Of a stretch of DNA of 61,302 nt, positions 59,302 through 61,302 are shown one piece after another (within the stretch, counting starts at the first letter, position 1; each line of letters starts with the position of its first letter). Under the pieces are notes generated by a model. That model was given only the letters and a program-made list of their open reading frames with translations. It was not told the DNA's origin and made no database searches. The position numbers and the translations under genes were made by a program. The stretch comes from Pseudomonadota bacterium (GTDB lineage Bacteria; Pseudomonadota; Gammaproteobacteria; Burkholderiales; Ferrovaceae), in contig JAJZPN010000010.1 in NCBI GenBank assembly GCA_021811145.1, positions 1 through 61,302 on the forward strand, in the 5' to 3' direction.

Positions 59302-61302
59302 TTGCTTGGGATTGTTAAGCTAGCATTGAGGCGACCCAACACTTTTATAGTGATGTCGTTGATCATCACTTTATTTGGTGCGATATCTGCATTTAAAACG
59401 CCGGTTGATATTTTTCCGCAAATTAATATTCCTGTGATTAGTGCGGTATGGACCTATAGTGGTATGCCGCCTGAAGATATGGCAGGGCGTATTGTTTATT
59501 ACTATGAACGATCCTTAAGTTCTACAGTTAATGATATTGAACACATTGAGTCACAATCACTTTTTGGTTACGGTATTGTCAAAATCTTTTTTCAGCCAGA
59601 TGTTGATATTCGTACAGCTAACGCCCAGGTAACAGCAATTTCACAAACTGTGTTGAAAATGATGCCCCCGGGTATCACTCCACCGTTAATTTTGAACTAT
59701 AACGCTGCGACAGTCCCTATTTTACAACTTGCCTTATCAAGCAAGGTGCTCTCTGAGGACCGTATCTTTGACTTGGGGCAAAATTTTATTCGTCCTCAGT
59801 TAGCAACGGTAAGAGGTAGTGCAGTGCCATCCCCTTATGGAGGGAAGGTACGTCAGATCCAGATTGACTTGGATCCACAGGCTATGCAATCAAAAGGTAT
59901 TTCCCCTGATGATGTGGCTAATGCTTTAAGTGAACAAAACTTAATTCTATCAGCCGGCACTGAAAAGATAGGTAAGTTTGAGTACAACATTAAAATTAAT
60001 GATAGCCCAGAACGTTATCAAAAATTAAATGATTTACCGATTAAAAAAGTGAATGGCGCTATTATCTTTATGCGAGATGTGGCACACGTACGTGATGGTT
60101 TCCCGCCACAAATTAACGTAGTCAGAAATGATGGGCGCCGCTCTGTATTGATGGTGATATTAAAAAATGGCGCAACATCGACTTTAGATATTATTCAAGG
60201 CACAAAGGATTTAATTCCAAAGCTACAAGAAACCTTACCTAAAAGCTTAAAAATAGATTTAGTAGGCGATCAATCTGTTTTTGTTAAGGCAGCATTAACA
60301 GGGGTTGTTCGGGAAGGGGTTATTGCTATTGCATTAACAAGTATTATGATTTTGCTTTTTCTAGGAAGTTGGCGATCCACAATTATTATTTCTTTGTCAA
60401 TTCCTTTATCTTTATTATCTGCGGTCATTTTATTGTCCATCACCGGGAATTCATTAAATGTAATGACGTTAGGTGGTTTAGCGCTAGCTGTGGGAATGCT
60501 CGTTGATAATGCAACGGTGGTCATTGAAAATATTAATTATCATTTGGAACAGGGTAAAGGTGTGACAGTGGCGATTATTGATGCTGCTAAACAGATCATC
60601 CAGCCCGCTTTTGTATCTACTTTATGTTTTTGTATTGTATTTGTTCCTATGTTCTCCCTTACAGGGGTGCCACGCTATTTGTTTGTTCCTATGGCTGAAG
60701 CAGTGGTCTTTGGTATGTTGTCATCTTTTATTTTGTCACAAACTTTTGTGCCGATGATGGCAAATAAGTTTTTAAAACCTCATGTGTTTCATAATCATGA
60801 AGAGTCTAAAGAGACCTCAACTAATATAAATATTTTTATACAGACTCTTGATTATCTTAAGCATTTTCAACAGGGATTTGAAAAACAATTCGCGCAACTT
60901 AGAAACGCCTACAGAGCATTATTGATATTGGTTTTAGAGCGTCCCAAATCTTTTACCTGGGGTTTTTTGTTATTTGTATTGATTTCGTGTGTTGGTCTAT
61001 ACCCCATGTTAGGACGTAATTTTTTCCCTCAAGTCGATTCAGGTGACATGAAAATTCATGTTCGCGCACAAGTAGGAACGAGAATTGAAGAAACTGCAAG
61101 ATTATTTGATTTAATTGAACAAGATATACGTAAACATATCCCAGCAAATCAGTTAGATACCATTGTGGATAATATTGGTCTATCAGTTAGTGGGATTAAT
61201 ACTGCATACAGTAACACAGGAACGATTGGTCCTCAGGATGGAGATATTCTTATACATTTAAATGAGAATCATAGTCCTACTGCTAAATGCATTGTTAAAG
61301 CG
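59302..61302 (+). CDS. RND-family efflux transporter, inner-membrane pump (copy 2, partial)
   Basis: An uninterrupted frame of 667 codons from the TTG at 59302 to the window edge, aligning without gaps to the first about 490 residues of the pump at 51107. TGAGGAG lies about 8 bases before the TTG, and the N-terminus MLGIVKLALRRPNTFIVM matches copy 1. Helix 4 reads GMLVDNATVVIENINYH: Asp402 is kept but position 403 is Asn, from a single G-to-A difference at 60508. The cytoplasmic linker has three histidines (HVFHNH) instead of eight. Intact as far as seen. Continues right of the window. Confidence 0.9.
   Translation, partial: MLGIVKLALRRPNTFIVMSLIITLFGAISAFKTPVDIFPQINIPVISAVWTYSGMPPEDMAGRIVYYYERSLSSTVNDIEHIESQSLFGYGIVKIFFQPDVDIRTANAQVTAISQTVLKMMPPGITPPLILNYNAATVPILQLALSSKVLSEDRIFDLGQNFIRPQLATVRGSAVPSPYGGKVRQIQIDLDPQAMQSKGISPDDVANALSEQNLILSAGTEKIGKFEYNIKINDSPERYQKLNDLPIKKVNGAIIFMRDVAHVRDGFPPQINVVRNDGRRSVLMVILKNGATSTLDIIQGTKDLIPKLQETLPKSLKIDLVGDQSVFVKAALTGVVREGVIAIALTSIMILLFLGSWRSTIIISLSIPLSLLSAVILLSITGNSLNVMTLGGLALAVGMLVDNATVVIENINYHLEQGKGVTVAIIDAAKQIIQPAFVSTLCFCIVFVPMFSLTGVPRYLFVPMAEAVVFGMLSSFILSQTFVPMMANKFLKPHVFHNHEESKETSTNINIFIQTLDYLKHFQQGFEKQFAQLRNAYRALLILVLERPKSFTWGFLLFVLISCVGLYPMLGRNFFPQVDSGDMKIHVRAQVGTRIEETARLFDLIEQDIRKHIPANQLDTIVDNIGLSVSGINTAYSNTGTIGPQDGDILIHLNENHSPTAKCIVKA

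Overview
The window looks like a chromosomal segment of a moderately AT-rich betaproteobacterium. The evidence is gene order and gene content: tRNA-Tyr/Gly/Thr, tuf, tRNA-Trp, secE, nusG, rplKAJL, rpoBC, rpsL, rpsG, fusA, a second tuf, rpsJ and then one S10-spc-alpha series up to rplQ; the uvrA / MFS / ssb cluster; fmdB-DUF502-aspS; and rplM-rpsI next to argC and erpA. Genus cannot be fixed from the sequence alone. The base composition and the unusual RND pumps would fit a small-genome, possibly acid- or metal-exposed lineage, but that is a guess.

Layout. 1-1607: a structured non-coding element, a GtrB-like glycosyltransferase and a divergent GtrA-like membrane protein. 1671-33536: about 32 kb of translation and transcription genes all on the plus strand, starting at a tRNA promoter and ending at a strong intrinsic terminator after rplQ. 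The long gaps inside this block are not empty. They hold an L10-type leader before rplJ, paired hairpins between rplL and rpoB, hairpins before rpsL and fusA, a promoter plus leader before rplC, and a promoter plus leader before rplN.

33717-50453: mixed housekeeping genes. These are an exported SRPBCC protein, a ClC antiporter and uvrA (minus strand), an MFS exporter and ssb (plus), a tonB-exbB-exbD-exbD energising operon (minus), pgi (plus), the fmdB-DUF502-aspS operon (minus), a full-length M16 protease (plus) and nudB. 50454-51106 is a 653-base gap with no recognisable gene. It contains two small minus-strand reading frames with good ribosome binding sites and a long imperfect stem.

51107-61302: two closely related RND efflux pump genes flank erpA, argC, rpsI-rplM and an OsmC-trpD-trpC unit. 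The second pump runs off the window. The two pump genes are about 8.2 kb apart and are mosaics, with stretches of perfect nucleotide identity (380, 71, 106 and about 50 bp) separated by diverged stretches. This is the signature of gene conversion, and it parallels the conversion that keeps the two tuf copies identical over 1182 bp.

No CRISPR array, insertion sequence, prophage or rRNA operon was seen. The items most worth follow-up are the RND pair (mosaicism, a histidine-rich linker in one copy, an Asp-to-Asn change in the proton-relay helix of the other, no adjacent adaptor gene), the orphan 50.4-51.1 kb segment, and the three-way-junction-like element at 48-116.
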